From: Bog-756 sp963734395
Lineage (GTDB): Bacteria > Actinomycetota > Acidimicrobiia > Acidimicrobiales > RAAP-2
Length of the DNA: 64,000 nucleotides
Direction of reading: 5' to 3'
Assembly (NCBI GenBank): GCA_963734395.1
Contig: CAVTGY010000002.1
Location: 62,001-126,000 of the forward strand
The notes under the pieces are model-generated. The model had not been told where the DNA came from, made no database searches, and saw nothing but the letters and a program-made list of their open reading frames with translations. Of the stretch, positions 18,495-26,794 are shown in pieces. Positions within the stretch are counted from its first letter, which is position 1. The number at the start of each line of letters is the position of its first letter. Made by a program: the position numbers and the translations under genes.

Positions 18495-19489
18495 TGATCT
18501 CCCTTTGCCTCAGCAGGGGTGTTGTACCCACTTCCGTTGGTGATGTGGGTATCGGGGGGTGGATTGTCCTGGGCCGAAGAGCCCGAGCGTTGCAGGGTAT
18601 TGCCGGCTGCCACTTCGGATCTGGCCCATAGCTGAAACGCCGGCGGGCTGACCGCCCGCACGCTGAAGAGCATCTCCGAATGGTAGAGGCCACAGATCTG
18701 GGTGCACTGGCCGTTGTAGGTGCCGGCGTGCAGCACGTCGAGGTCGAAGAAATTGGTGACACCGGGCAGCGCATAACGGCTGAAGTTGAAGTCCCGCACG
18801 TAGAAGCCGTGAATGACGTCATCGGACACCAGGGTTATCTGCACGGTCTGCCCGACCGGGACCACCATCTGGGGGCCATGGTTGTTCGGCCCCTCGGTGG
18901 TCTCTCCGGCCACCCCCACGTTGAGCCCGGTGTAGTCGAATCGCCATCCCCACTGGAAAGCCGTCACCCGGATGTCGACCACCGGGTTTCCGGTAGCGGT
19001 CACGTTCGCGTTCACCGGCACGATGGCATCGACGCTGTTCTCGGTGATCACCGTGAAGTAGAAGAGGAACCCGACGATGATCACCGGGATCACCGTGTAG
19101 AGGATCTCGATGCGGAAGTTGTCGTGGAACTGGCGAGGCATGTCGTCGGACCGCTTGCGGTAGCGGAAGATGGTGAACACGATGAGCAGGAAGACCAGGC
19201 CACCGACGATGATGCCGGTCGTCATCATGCCCGAGTACAGCTTGAACGTCTCCTGGCCCTGTGTGGTCGCCCCCCGGCTGGCGCCGTAGCTGGGGTAGAA
19301 GCTGCACCCGCCCAGCACCAGGGGTGCACCGATGGCCGCCACCAGCGCCGGACGGCGCCATCGCCGGGCCCGCTCAGGCCGGTCCGGACTCTGGGTGTCC
19401 GAAGCCTCCGCCGTGAGCCGATCCGCTCGGCGCGGTCGGCGCCGGGAGTCGTTTGTGACTGCGTTCACGGCGATGACACTAGTGGGCAC
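18491..19489 (-). CDS. ctaC: cytochrome c oxidase subunit II, lipoprotein
   Basis: Subunit II carries the CuA centre that takes electrons from QcrC. The 332-residue protein has an Arg-rich start, a signal segment ending in a lipobox (VLGGC), two membrane helices (TTGIIVGGLVFLLIVFTIF, LYTVIPVIIVGFLFYFTVI) and a cupredoxin domain. CuA ligands are the His of DVIHGFYV and NGQCTQICGLYHSEM (two Cys, His, Met). The long N-terminus before the signal core leaves room for a later start. It is the first gene of ctaC-ctaD-ctaF; a 122-bp gap to the upstream hydrolase gene probably holds its promoter. Confidence 0.96.
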   Translation of the reverse strand: MPTSVIAVNAVTNDSRRRPRRADRLTAEASDTQSPDRPERARRWRRPALVAAIGAPLVLGGCSFYPSYGASRGATTQGQETFKLYSGMMTTGIIVGGLVFLLIVFTIFRYRKRSDDMPRQFHDNFRIEILYTVIPVIIVGFLFYFTVITENSVDAIVPVNANVTATGNPVVDIRVTAFQWGWRFDYTGLNVGVAGETTEGPNNHGPQMVVPVGQTVQITLVSDDVIHGFYVRDFNFSRYALPGVTNFFDLDVLHAGTYNGQCTQICGLYHSEMLFSVRAVSPPAFQLWARSEVAAGNTLQRSGSSAQDNPPPDTHITNGSGYNTPAEAKGDQ

Positions 19490-19611
19490 GGCGGCACAAT
19501 TAGAAGTTCAGACGGCCACGCTGACGGCCTGGGCAAACTCCCTGTTCACAGAGGTGGAAACCGGGGTCGAAACGGGGGCGCAACCCGGCGTCGGGGAACC
19601 CGGGCGGAAGG

Positions 19612-20903
19612 TCAGTTCCCAGAGGCTCGTGCCGCCCAGGAGAACACCCCTTGCGCCATCGTCGATGTCGCCGCCTCGGCCCGTCGGCTGAACACGGTTC
19701 GGTGCGCTTCGCCAATGCCGGGGTCGTCCGGTGCGGCCAACAGGGCCAGTTCGACCAGGTGCCCAGCCAGGCGCATGGCCGCGTCGCCATTGCCTTCCGC
19801 CCCGCCGATCAGGGCAAGTGCCCGGTCGGCCAATGCGCCCGCTCCTCCGGCCAGGTCGGCCATTTCGAGAGCGATCGCCCGTTCCGGAGCGGGTTTGAGC
19901 GTGGCCGGATTGCCGTCCCACCACCCGCCGTAGAGGCGCCACACGTTCCGCACGATGAATTCGGGTTCGTCGTAGACGGGTTTGAGGTAGGGACGGGCCA
20001 TGAGCGTCGCCGGCGGGGTGACGGTGTGGATCACCTCGTCGAGTCGGGCGCCTTCGTTCATGAGTGCGATCGTCTGTTGCACCAACGACTCGAGAAGCTC
20101 AGCGGTGTCACCCAGGGCCTGGCGCACCCGGTCGGCCCCGACCACCGGGTAGCCGTGCCCAGGCAGGAGGACCTCTGGCCCGCCGCCCGGCGAATCGTAG
20201 AGCGAGAGCATCGAGCGCAAGGCGTCGGCCCACTCGATGGGATAGCGCTGGACTTTCTGCGGGTTTCCGCGTTGGGCGAGGCCCAGATGAACAGATCGCC
20301 GCAGCAGAGCACCCGAGCATCGGGGAGGTAGGTCCAGGTGTGGTCGTCGGTCTCCCCTTTCGCATGGTGGAGCTCGGCCCGTCGTCCGCCGATCTCGAGC
20401 TGGAGATGGTCGCGGTAGGTGCGGTCGGGATAGCGGTACTCGGTGGGCCACTCGAACGACTCGAAGTTGAACTGCCGGCGGTTGATGATCCCGTTGTAAC
20501 CGGCGGTCATGATGTAGCGGTCGAATCGAGCAGGCAGCGCTTCGTGGGCCACCACCACCGGTTCGGGCCATCCGGCCTCGGCAGACTCGGCGGCCCACAC
20601 CGGCACCCCGAAGACGTGATCGATGTGCCCGTGGGAGTAGACGGCCGTGTGCAGGCGGCGCGGCGACCAGGCGCGCAGCGTGCGGTGGACCTCACCGGCC
20701 ACGAATGCGCTCCCGGTGTCCACCAACAGGAGACCCTCCTCGGTGTTCATCGCCGAAACGTTGGCCAGGGAGGGAACGAAGGAAACCCCGTCTGCCACCT
20801 CGGCGAAACCGGGTGTCGGGCGGAGCGGGTGGACCTCGGAGGTGGTTACCTCGCCCTTCCAGAGTCGGTCGGCCGTGGCCAGCACATCATGCGACTCGGG
20901 CAT
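19612..20903 (-). CDS. metallo-beta-lactamase-fold hydrolase (alkyl-sulfatase-like), one frameshift
   Basis: The metal-binding motif YSHGHIDHVFG (H-x-H-x-D-H) is near residue 95. Further metal ligands are likely in HHAKGETDDHTW, CCGDLFIW and LLPGHGYPVVG, and a helical C-terminal part follows (RPYLKPVYDEPEF, RNVWRLYGGWWDGNPATLKP). The overall plan resembles BDS1/SdsA1-type alkyl sulfatases, including the GGWWDGNP block before a C-terminal region. One base is missing near 20273: SPNA should continue GNPQKVQRYPIEWADAL. Corrected length is 431 codons. A strong AGGGGGG ribosome site precedes the ATG. The actual ester substrate is not determinable. Confidence 0.82.
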
Positions 20904-20995
20904 CGAGCCCCCCTTTCGATCCTGGGCAATGTAGCCGTGCCGTATCGACCAGGTGGTGCTGCATCGACGACGTGAAGGTCCGGGTGTCCGCTGAA

Positions 20996-21688
20996 TCAGT
21001 CGTCGCGCGGCGCCAGCCGGGCCGCAACCTTGCCTGCGAGCTTCCCGGCTCCCCGGATGGTACGTCTGACCTGTGCTTCGGCCTCAGGCCGGTGCTTGGC
21101 GGCGGCGCCGGCGGTCCGACCGGCCCACCGTGCGGCGGACTCCGCCGCCGGTTGTTTCCGCGATGGGCCGTTCCCTGGCCGGATGCCATCCTCCCTGGTG
21201 GTGCCGGCCTGGTCGGCGGAGGCAGTGGCGTCCACCACGGTTGCCGTGGTGTCGATCACCTTCGATCCGTGGCGACGGTTGGACGGGCGGGTCCGGGGGG
21301 AGGCGGTGATCTGGGTGAGGGTGGCGAGCCGGATGACGCCCACGGCCCCGAACTCGAGCACGATGAGACCTTCGATGTCCGGTCGAATCCCGGGGATGAT
21401 CGGCGCCAGGGCGACCGCTATGGAGACGGCGATGGCCACGGTGACGTGCAGCGGCTGAGCGCAGATGCGAACGATGCCGAGCGGCCCATCGGCGGAGACG
21501 GCCAGGACGAGGAAGGCGAGGGCCGAAGCCACCAGCAGACCCCCATCGTGGATGTGGGCGGAGACGTCCACGAAGATCAGGGCCACGATGATTTCGACGG
21601 CCTGCATGACCCAAAACGGGATCCAACGCCGGCGGCTCGTTGATCGGCCCGATAGAAGACTTCGCCCCCGTGCGCCCCCGGTGCTCAT
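20996..21688 (-). CDS. hypothetical membrane protein with basic Ala-rich tail
   Basis: I do not recognise a family. The first half of the 230 residues has about four hydrophobic helices (WVMQAVEIIVALIFVDV, LLVASALAFLVLAVSA, LHVTVAIAVSIAVALAPII, IVLEFGAVGVIRLA). The second half is soluble, Ala/Arg/Lys-rich and probably cytoplasmic and disordered (AAESAARWAGRTAGAAAKHR). It starts 19 bp after tatA on the same strand, so the two are probably co-transcribed. Confidence 0.65.
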   Translation of the reverse strand: MSTGGARGRSLLSGRSTSRRRWIPFWVMQAVEIIVALIFVDVSAHIHDGGLLVASALAFLVLAVSADGPLGIVRICAQPLHVTVAIAVSIAVALAPIIPGIRPDIEGLIVLEFGAVGVIRLATLTQITASPRTRPSNRRHGSKVIDTTATVVDATASADQAGTTREDGIRPGNGPSRKQPAAESAARWAGRTAGAAAKHRPEAEAQVRRTIRGAGKLAGKVAARLAPRDD

Positions 21689-21707
21689 CGACTGGAAGCG
21701 GGGGGAT

Positions 21708-21992
21708 TCAGGACGTGGAGCCGGCGGACCCGTCTCCGTTGGTTTCGACGGGAGTGGCGGCCGGGCTCGGCGGGTTCATGGCGGCAGGTGGTGTCGCCTG
21801 GGACAGCGACTGGCTGCTGGCGGGATCTTCTGCCGAGCCCTCGTCGAGACCCTTCTTGAACTCCTTTTGGGCGGAGCCGAGAGAGCGGGCCAACTTGGGA
21901 ATCTGGGTGGATCCGAACAGAACCAGAACCACCACAACGAGCACGATGATGCCGTCCACGCCGAAAATCTCTGCTGGGGTGCCGAAGTGCAC
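21708..21992 (-). CDS. tatA: Sec-independent translocase subunit TatA/TatE type
   Basis: The 94-residue protein has one N-terminal membrane helix (GIIVLVVVVLVLFG), the FG hinge, and an amphipathic helix (STQIPKLARSLGSAQKEFKK) followed by a Pro/Ser-rich acidic tail. That is the TatA plan for forming the twin-arginine export pore. The Rieske protein QcrA, encoded in this window, belongs to a family often exported by Tat. No tatC or tatB is visible here. Confidence 0.92.
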   Translation of the reverse strand: MHFGTPAEIFGVDGIIVLVVVVLVLFGSTQIPKLARSLGSAQKEFKKGLDEGSAEDPASSQSLSQATPPAAMNPPSPAATPVETNGDGSAGSTS

Positions 21993-22149
21993 GATGGCGT
22001 CTCCTTTGTCTGCTGCTGGTACAAGGTTAGACCTGTCCGCCCGTACCCGCTGCGCAGCGGTCTTTCTAGCTCTTCGGTTCTGCGATTCCGATCGGATGGC
22101 CCGCCCACCGGCTCAAACCATCAAACCGGCTCAATTCATCCGCTCCGGC

Positions 22150-22596
22150 TCAGCCGGCCAGGAAGACCCCGAGGCAGAGGGCAGCCACTGAAGCCAGCGC
22201 CCCCAGCGCTCCCCATATGGCGGTGGCCCGCTTGGTCTGGGCCCGCTGATGGAGGAAAACGGCTACCCCGGCGATGATCACCACCACGATCTTGACGACC
22301 AGGACGGTCTTCCAGGCGGACGACGCATCCTTCACGGTAAGGGAACCAATGTTCCAGAAGCCGGTGACCAACAACACGGCGTAGGCAGGCCACAGCAGGC
22401 GCCCGAAGGCCTTGGCCACCTTCTTCGGTGCCTCCTCTCCCAGCGTGCGCACCGTGGGGAGCAGCCCGGCCACGGTGAACTGTCCGCCCACCCAGATAGT
22501 GGCGGCCAGAACGTGAAGGATGAGGCGAAAGCCGCCAAGGCCATCAGAGAGGGTAGGTACGTTGCTCCCCTGGGCCACATGTCCAACGATGGTCAT
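22150..22596 (-). CDS. CopD-like integral membrane protein
   Basis: The 148-residue protein has four predicted helices. The first contains LILHVLAATIWVGGQF, a His-Trp-Gly pattern typical of CopD/YozB-like membrane proteins, and the third contains WKTVLVVKIVVVIIAGVAVFLHQRA split across the membrane edge. The family has been linked to copper or haem handling, but the function is unproven. It is 30 bp downstream of the enoyl-CoA hydratase gene on the same strand. Confidence 0.65.
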   Translation of the reverse strand: MTIVGHVAQGSNVPTLSDGLGGFRLILHVLAATIWVGGQFTVAGLLPTVRTLGEEAPKKVAKAFGRLLWPAYAVLLVTGFWNIGSLTVKDASSAWKTVLVVKIVVVIIAGVAVFLHQRAQTKRATAIWGALGALASVAALCLGVFLAG

Positions 22597-22626
22597 GGTG
22601 TCGATCCGCTGGTGAGGGCGGTGGCC

Positions 22627-23397
22627 TTACCTACCCGACCAGACGGGCTCGCGCTTTTCGGCGAAGGCGATCGGACCCTCCATGGCGTCGGCCGAACCGA
22701 ACACTTCGGGCACGGCAGCGTTGTTGATGGTCCATCCCTCGGCGTCGGGCAGCTCGCCGGCTTGCTTCATCACCCGCTTCGATGCGCGCACGGCGAGGGG
22801 AGCGTTCTTGGCAATGGCATTGGCCAGCGCCAGCGACTCCTCCATCAACTTCTCCGCGGGGACCACCCGGTTGATCAACCCAAGAGCCAGTGCGCGCTGT
22901 GCGTCGATCGACGCTCCGGTCAGGGCCAACTCGAGAGCGATGGTAGGTGGGATTCTCTTGGGGAGACGGATGAGCGCACCGGCGCCGGCCATCAGGCCCC
23001 GCTTGACCTCGGGGATGCCGAAGACCGCCCCTTCGACGGCGACTACCAGGTCGCACGCGAGCATGATCTCGCATCCGCCGGCCAGGGCCGAACCGTTTAC
23101 CGCGGCGATGAGCGGCTTGCTGAAATCGCGCTGGACGATGCCGCCGAAACCCCCCTTGGCTCCCATGATGTCCCCGGCCTCGCCGGCAGTGAACGCCTTC
23201 AGATCCATGCCCGCGCTGAACGCCTGGTCTCCCGCACCGGTGACGATGACCACCCAACAGTCGTCATCGGCCTCGAGCTCATCGAAGGCGCCGGCGAATG
23301 CGAGCGAGACGGCCCCATTGATGGCATTGCGAGCCTTGGGTCTGTTGATGGTAAGGATCTCGATGTGACCCCGGCGTTCACGGAGCAATTCGGACAT
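22627..23397 (-). CDS. enoyl-CoA hydratase/isomerase (crotonase family)
   Basis: The 256-residue crotonase fold protein has the oxyanion-hole segment AFSAGMDLKAF near residue 60 and the conserved NGSALAGGCEIMLACDLVVA near 100-120. Of the two Glu positions used by true hydratases, the first is present in GGCE and the second in FGIPEVKRGL, so it should be catalytically active. It probably hydrates an enoyl-CoA in fatty-acid or related beta-oxidation. It follows the thiolase-like gene by 26 bp. Confidence 0.9.
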   Translation of the reverse strand: MSELLRERRGHIEILTINRPKARNAINGAVSLAFAGAFDELEADDDCWVVIVTGAGDQAFSAGMDLKAFTAGEAGDIMGAKGGFGGIVQRDFSKPLIAAVNGSALAGGCEIMLACDLVVAVEGAVFGIPEVKRGLMAGAGALIRLPKRIPPTIALELALTGASIDAQRALALGLINRVVPAEKLMEESLALANAIAKNAPLAVRASKRVMKQAGELPDAEGWTINNAAVPEVFGSADAMEGPIAFAEKREPVWSGR

Positions 23398-23423
23398 GGC
23401 GGCCTCCCGGTTGATATGTCTGC

Positions 23424-24944
23424 CTAAGGCAGACGGTAGCGCGCCGTCCCGCGCTGGACGACAACCTCGGTGCCGACAAGACCGGGCACGTCGAGACGGC
23501 CAATCTCTTTCACGACGCCGTCGTCAGCCGCCGACAGCGCCATCTGGCGGCCATCGGGGAGACGGACGATGAGCGGGGCCCCGGTAGGGGTCCCGTCGTA
23601 GTCACGGACCACGGTGGCGGCGGCGACCGTGGCAGAAGTGGGTCGGTCTACCGCAAGCGCCACGAGCTGCGCGGAATCGTCGATGTCCGACTGTGCCGCA
23701 GAAGTATCTGCCTGCCGGTATCCACCTGGAGGGGGTTCGGTTCCGTACACCCCGAGTGCATGCTTGGTGATGAACCACCCGAGTCCACTGACCAGGCCCA
23801 GGCGGCGCGCTGAACCCCGAAGGATGTCCGTCACCGTTCCGATGGCGTGGGTGGTGTAGTTGTTGCCCGGTCCTCCGAAGTAGGGAAGCCCGCCGGTGAC
23901 AGAGAGTTCCCGTCGATCTCCGCTGGAAATCCCCAAGGCATCCATAGCCAACTCCACGGCCGATGGGAAGCACGAATAGAGGTCGAGGACGTCGATGTCG
24001 TCGATCCCGACACTCGATTCGCGCCCCGAGGCCGCCGTGGCCGCGTCGAACACCGCCCGGCCCGCGGCGGCGATGGCCGGTGAACGCCCGAGGTCGGGAC
24101 GGGCAGTGGGAGACCGAACGTCCGTGGTCTCGGCGCCGGACCAGATGAAGACGGCTCGATCGGCGACTCCGGCCCGGCGGGCCGCCGCCAGGGAGCAGAC
24201 GACCAGTGCCGCCCCTTGATCCGATCCGAGAAACGCGGTCATCCTCTTGGTGTATGGCTCGCACACAATGCGGTTGTTCGCCGTCGGATCGGCGATCTCT
24301 TGGGCGCTGAGGACCTCAGGGAACCAGGCATAGGGATGTTTGGCGGCCACCTCGGTGAACGGCGCCAACAGCTGGCCCATTGCCCGCCGATGCCCGGGAG
24401 CGTCTCGTCCCCGCCGCGCCGCCACCACACTTTCGAACAGTGGGTAGACGTGTATCGGAGCCAGAAGCCCGATCGCGCTCTCGGCAGGTCCGACGCCGGG
24501 GAGATCGTCGCCCACGATTGGGTCCGCGGGCAGCTCGGAATCGGTCACCCTGGGCAGGCCCTGCGCCCGTCGTGCGCGGGAGGATCTGATGGCCTCGGCG
24601 CCGGCGATGACCGTCACCGTCAGCGCCCCGGCAACGATGTCGGTGGCGGCTCGATTGACCAACCATTGGGGGCTGTTCCCGCCCACGGTGGTCGCTTCGC
24701 ACGTGGCCGCGCCGGTTCCGATCCGTCCATCCAGTTCGGTGGCTGGTGCGGGCCCGGTGCGGGTCATGATGTTCACTACCGACAGCCGATCGACGCGGCC
24801 CCTCAGCACCGGGACCGTGTCTAGGGCAGCGTCGCAGGCCCGCTCCATCAGGTCGATTGGCGTCACCAACTGATTGCGCTCGATGGACTGCCCCGAGGCG
24901 ATGACCACCGGGATGCGCTCGGGGTCGTGGTCGGCAGCGCTCAT
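23424..24944 (-). CDS. thiolase-like acyl-CoA protein with C-terminal extra domain
   Basis: The 506-residue protein begins with RIPVVIASGQSIERNQLVTP and has a thiolase fold resembling the actinobacterial acetyl-CoA acetyltransferase/lipid-transfer group (for example Rv1867-like proteins). It shows NNRIVCEPYTKRMTAF, VLDLYSCFPSAVELAMDALG and TGGLPYFGGPGNNYTTHAIG. The last carries a His at the place of the thiolase catalytic His. The usual CxGGG C-terminal Cys motif is not evident. An extra 80-residue domain at the C-terminus is beta-rich. It is probably co-transcribed with the enoyl-CoA hydratase. Whether it is a true thiolase is open. I start it at ATG 24944, although the frame is open further upstream. 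Confidence 0.78.
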   Translation of the reverse strand: MSAADHDPERIPVVIASGQSIERNQLVTPIDLMERACDAALDTVPVLRGRVDRLSVVNIMTRTGPAPATELDGRIGTGAATCEATTVGGNSPQWLVNRAATDIVAGALTVTVIAGAEAIRSSRARRAQGLPRVTDSELPADPIVGDDLPGVGPAESAIGLLAPIHVYPLFESVVAARRGRDAPGHRRAMGQLLAPFTEVAAKHPYAWFPEVLSAQEIADPTANNRIVCEPYTKRMTAFLGSDQGAALVVCSLAAARRAGVADRAVFIWSGAETTDVRSPTARPDLGRSPAIAAAGRAVFDAATAASGRESSVGIDDIDVLDLYSCFPSAVELAMDALGISSGDRRELSVTGGLPYFGGPGNNYTTHAIGTVTDILRGSARRLGLVSGLGWFITKHALGVYGTEPPPGGYRQADTSAAQSDIDDSAQLVALAVDRPTSATVAAATVVRDYDGTPTGAPLIVRLPDGRQMALSAADDGVVKEIGRLDVPGLVGTEVVVQRGTARYRLP

Positions 24945-25010
24945 GGGGCAACAATGGACGCAGGTGCGTTCAGAGCGCAAGCTACCATCGCCGCTGTCCG
25001 GCGGTATCCA

Positions 25011-25038
25011 CCGCACTGCGATCCGCTGCACAGTGCGG
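25011..25038. promoter_or_regulatory. candidate operator in a divergent promoter gap
   Basis: Perfect 8-bp arms CCGCACTG (25011-25018) and CAGTGCGG (25031-25038) are separated by 12 bp. They lie between the starts of the thiolase-like gene (24944, minus) and the GH1 gene (25102, plus). The placement suggests a regulator site serving one or both genes; no cognate regulator is adjacent. Confidence 0.4.
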
Positions 25039-25093
25039 GCCGTGGATTGCCCAGTCGTGCCCACGATGTCATACCCATGGAAGGCGGAGAGAC

Positions 25094-25120
25094 TGGATTC
25101 GATGGATTCGATGGATTCGA
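25094..25120 (+). repeat. three perfect 9-bp tandem repeats at the GH1 gene start
   Basis: Three copies of TGGATTCGA run straight through the start region. Each copy supplies an in-frame ATG (25102, 25111, 25120) and adds Met-Asp-Ser to the protein. Slippage would add or remove whole start codons without breaking the frame. Confidence 0.9.
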
Positions 25121-26595
25121 TGGAAGAGCCACACATTAGTCCGCGGTCCGGTGCCGGAGCCTTCTCCGAAGGGTTCCTGTTGGGGGTGGCCACGGCGGGA
25201 TTCCAGATCGAGGGTGGCTACAACGGCATCGGACAGGTGGCCAATAATTGGTCGGCCTGGGAACAAGTGGGCAGGGTGGAGCAGTCCGGGGATGCGGTGG
25301 GGTTCTGGGACCGACCAGAGGAGGCTCTGGATCGTGCGGCGGGATTGGGCTGCAACAGTTTCCGCTTGAGCGTCGAGTGGGCCCGGGTAGTGCCCGATGC
25401 ATCCACGGTCGACCATGACGCGCTCGCTCGCTATGCCGCGATCGTCGCCGGCTGCCTGGACCGCGGCCTCGAGCCGCTGGTCACCCTTCACCACTTCACC
25501 CATCCAGCCTGGCTCGGAGAGGATTTTTGGTTGCGCCCCGACGCCCCGGATCGTTACCGCGGGTGGGTAGAGCTCGCGGTCGACGCACTGGCCCCGTGGG
25601 TACGCCGATGGGTCACCATCAATGAAATCAACATCTTGGTCATCGGATCGTGGCTTCTCGGGAAGTTCCCCCCGGGTCGCATTCTCGGGTTCGAGGACGC
25701 GGCGATCGCGTTGGACAATTTGTTGGCTGCACACGTGGCGGGTTACGAGGTCGTCCATCGGATGGTGGACGATGCCGTGGTCACCACCAACAGCTCGTGC
25801 CTGAGCATCTACGAGTACGACCGGGTGCTCACCGATCTGCTGTTCGCTCGAAGCATGGGAGTCGATCGAGGTGACATCGGCGACTGGCTCGTCGAGCGCC
25901 GCCGGTTGCATGACTCCCTGATCCCGGTGAGCGGCGCGGGCGAACAACTGCTGAGACGGATGAGCGCGTCGGGGACACGCTGCGGCGCCGCACCAGGATT
26001 GAGTCGACGGCGCAGAAGCCGCGCCCTCGAGGCGGTCTACGAAAGTCCCTGGGATCGCTCGCTCGATGTAATCGGCCTCGACTACTACGACCCGGTGGTA
26101 ACCCGGCGCCTCAGCGTGCCGGGCCGTCGGACCGCAGGTGGCCGCAATCGTCGCCCAACCAGAGAGCTCTGGGACGACGTGCCCGGTCCCGACGGTCTCA
26201 CCCAGAGGCTCCTCGCCGAGAGTTCCCTGGCGCCGGGGGTACCTATCTGGGTGTTGGAGAACGGGTTGTGCAACAGGGTCCGGAACGGCAACTCCTATGC
26301 CCGCCTGGATGGATGGGACCGTCCCCGCTACCTGCGGGAGCACATCGCTGCGGTGGCATCGGCCATCGACCGGGGCGTCCCGGTCCAGGGGTACTGGCAT
26401 TGGTCGCTGGTCGACAACTACGAGTGGGGATCGTTCCAGCCGCGATTCGGCCTCTACGGGGTCGACCGCCAGCCGGGTAGCGGTTGGAGTCGGTGGCTGG
26501 ACTGCGACTCGATGGGAGACGATGCTCCAGGCGCCTACCGATCGATCATTGCCGGTTTACGTTCCGGGAACCGAGGGGTCATCGATCCGGTCTGA
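25102..26595 (+). CDS. glycoside hydrolase family 1 (beta-glucosidase-like)
   Basis: GH1 enzymes hydrolyse beta-glycosides with two Glu residues. The N-terminus has the family opening SEGFLLGVATAGFQIEGGY. The acid/base Glu is in VTINEINIL (usual consensus N-E-P, here N-E-I) near residue 175. The nucleophile Glu is in IWVLENGLCN near 385. GYWHWSLVDNYEW and FGLYGVDR close the barrel. Length is about 497 residues from ATG 25102. In-frame ATGs at 25066, 25111 and 25120 are alternatives; GGCGGAGAG at 25083-25091 best supports 25102. No signal peptide is seen, so it is probably cytoplasmic. Confidence 0.85.
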   Translation: MDSMDSMEEPHISPRSGAGAFSEGFLLGVATAGFQIEGGYNGIGQVANNWSAWEQVGRVEQSGDAVGFWDRPEEALDRAAGLGCNSFRLSVEWARVVPDASTVDHDALARYAAIVAGCLDRGLEPLVTLHHFTHPAWLGEDFWLRPDAPDRYRGWVELAVDALAPWVRRWVTINEINILVIGSWLLGKFPPGRILGFEDAAIALDNLLAAHVAGYEVVHRMVDDAVVTTNSSCLSIYEYDRVLTDLLFARSMGVDRGDIGDWLVERRRLHDSLIPVSGAGEQLLRRMSASGTRCGAAPGLSRRRRSRALEAVYESPWDRSLDVIGLDYYDPVVTRRLSVPGRRTAGGRNRRPTRELWDDVPGPDGLTQRLLAESSLAPGVPIWVLENGLCNRVRNGNSYARLDGWDRPRYLREHIAAVASAIDRGVPVQGYWHWSLVDNYEWGSFQPRFGLYGVDRQPGSGWSRWLDCDSMGDDAPGAYRSIIAGLRSGNRGVIDPV

Positions 26596-26629
26596 GTGGG
26601 CAGAAGTCGGTAAGCGGAGAGCCTCCTCT

Positions 26630-26739
26630 GGCCAATTGGTTCTGGAAATTCGGGCTAATTATCGCCTCTAGCGAATATTGTTCCTCGCAACCATCGGCTG
26701 TAGACGATAAATTGGCCAATTCTTGAAAACCAATTGACC
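26630..26739. repeat. 110-bp imperfect inverted repeat in an AT-richer intergenic segment
   Basis: The ends GGCCAATTGGTT (26630-26641) and AACCAATTGACC (26728-26739) match as an inverted repeat with one mismatch. The similarity continues inward for about 35 more bases per arm with scattered mismatches. The segment is clearly lower in GC than its surroundings and lies between the convergent GH1 and nitronate monooxygenase genes. It could be a decayed miniature mobile element or a large bidirectional terminator hairpin. Confidence 0.6.
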
Positions 26740-26794
26740 ACAGCTCCGCGCCGCCACGCCCGCCACGCCGATGCCACGCCGATGGCACCCCCGG

